Source of the DNA: Leeuwenhoekiella marinoflava DSM 3653
Lineage (GTDB): Bacteria; Bacteroidota; Bacteroidia; Flavobacteriales; Flavobacteriaceae
Direction: 5' to 3'
Assembly: GCF_900129005.1 (NCBI RefSeq)
Contig: NZ_FQUN01000007.1
Location: 119,132-183,131, forward strand
Length of the DNA: 64,000 nucleotides
The notes under the pieces are model-generated. The model saw only the letters and a list, made by a program, of their open reading frames with translations. It had not been told where the DNA came from and did not search any database. The translations under genes were made by a program, and so were the position numbers. Below are positions 63,742-64,000 of this stretch, piece by piece. Every line of letters begins with the position of its first letter. The first letter of the stretch is position 1.

Positions 63742-63963
63742 AACTTGATAGGTGCCATCAATTCAACCCTTATTGGAATATCCATTTACAAACGGAATTT
63801 TAAGGCTGATTTGAGAAACTTTTTTTCTTTTCATAAGCAAGTTGTTAACGCGTCTTAGATTGTCAATTCTGAGGCTTTAAAACATCGTTATTTCTGAAGA
63901 GAGACTTTTATTTAAAATTGTTAGGGTGCTGAAAATAAAAAAGTTATATTTAGATTGCCATGG
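63742..63963. other. Intergenic region upstream of the TA pair, no gene
   Basis: AT-rich DNA with no convincing open frame or RNA gene. It joins the TA operator to the ATGTTT series at the window end. Confidence 0.5.
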
Positions 63964-63964
63964 C

Positions 63965-64000
63965 ATGTTTATATATGTTTTATAATGTTTATACATGTTT
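63965..64000. repeat. ATGTTT iterons at exact 10-bp spacing
   Basis: ATGTTT begins at 63965, 63975, 63985 and 63995, i.e. once per helical turn. The series may continue past the window. Such phased repeats suit binding by a protein to one DNA face or intrinsic bending. Confidence 0.55.

Overview
The window looks like a chromosomal stretch from a member of the Bacteroidota, most probably a marine or soil Flavobacteriaceae. The support is: two SusC/SusD outer-membrane import loci, one with an ECF sigma/FecR pair; Gld-type ABC components; Bacteroidota-type promoter elements (TTG about 18 bp from TAnnTTTG) and few classical Shine-Dalgarno sites; arrays of FtsX/MacB-type permeases; and a BfmA-type mobilization protein. 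No rRNA, intact tRNA or CRISPR array is visible.

Region 1 (1-21.5 kb, plus strand): at least eight consecutive paralogous MacB/FtsX-type permeases of about 800 residues (the first is cut by the window edge), then one LolD/MacB-like ATPase and one TolC-family outer-membrane protein. The permease bodies have diverged, but their junctions carry two families of near-identical spacers, a sign of expansion by tandem duplication. The region ends with a broken response-regulator gene (missing 5' half, in-frame stop) and a strong terminator.

Region 2 (21.5-27.3 kb, minus strand): a compact SusC-SusD-DUF3823 outer-membrane import operon without an adjacent hydrolase or regulator.

Region 3 (27.9-36.6 kb, minus strand): a metal-efflux-like operon: response regulator, histidine kinase, CusC/CzcC-like outer-membrane factor, CzcB-like adaptor lipoprotein, CusA/CzcA-like RND pump and a BASS-family transporter. 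The RND gene is split by a one-base frameshift exactly between its two pseudo-symmetric halves.

Region 4 (36.8-42.4 kb, minus strand): a potassium-uptake cluster (KdpD-like kinase, KdpE-like regulator, small unknown protein, TrkH, TrkA) bracketed by two imperfect 120-bp direct repeats that begin with a tRNA 3'-end-like sequence. Between the kinase and the distal repeat lie relics of an XRE regulator and other gene fragments, which suggests old integration at tRNA-like sites.

Region 5 (42.6-60.3 kb, plus strand): the most system-like part. An ECF sigma factor, a FecR-type anti-sigma factor and an STN-bearing SusC form a cell-surface signalling circuit. They are followed by SusD, a DUF4843 lipoprotein, a PKD-like lipoprotein, two large proteins that each fuse an ABC-2 permease to a GldG-like domain, the ATPase encoded between them, and a secreted M16 zinc protease. 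I infer capture of a polypeptide ligand, periplasmic cleavage and an associated ABC transport step, by analogy with the Fus/PqqL systems of Proteobacteria.

Region 6 (60.3-64 kb): accessory DNA with an unrecognised HTH-like protein, a gene relic whose end repeats a sequence found at 41.6 kb, a candidate oriT-like hairpin ahead of a BfmA-type mobilization protein with a truncated follower, a PIN/excisionase-type toxin-antitoxin pair with tandem 9-bp operator-like repeats, and a run of ATGTTT at exact 10-bp spacing at the window end.
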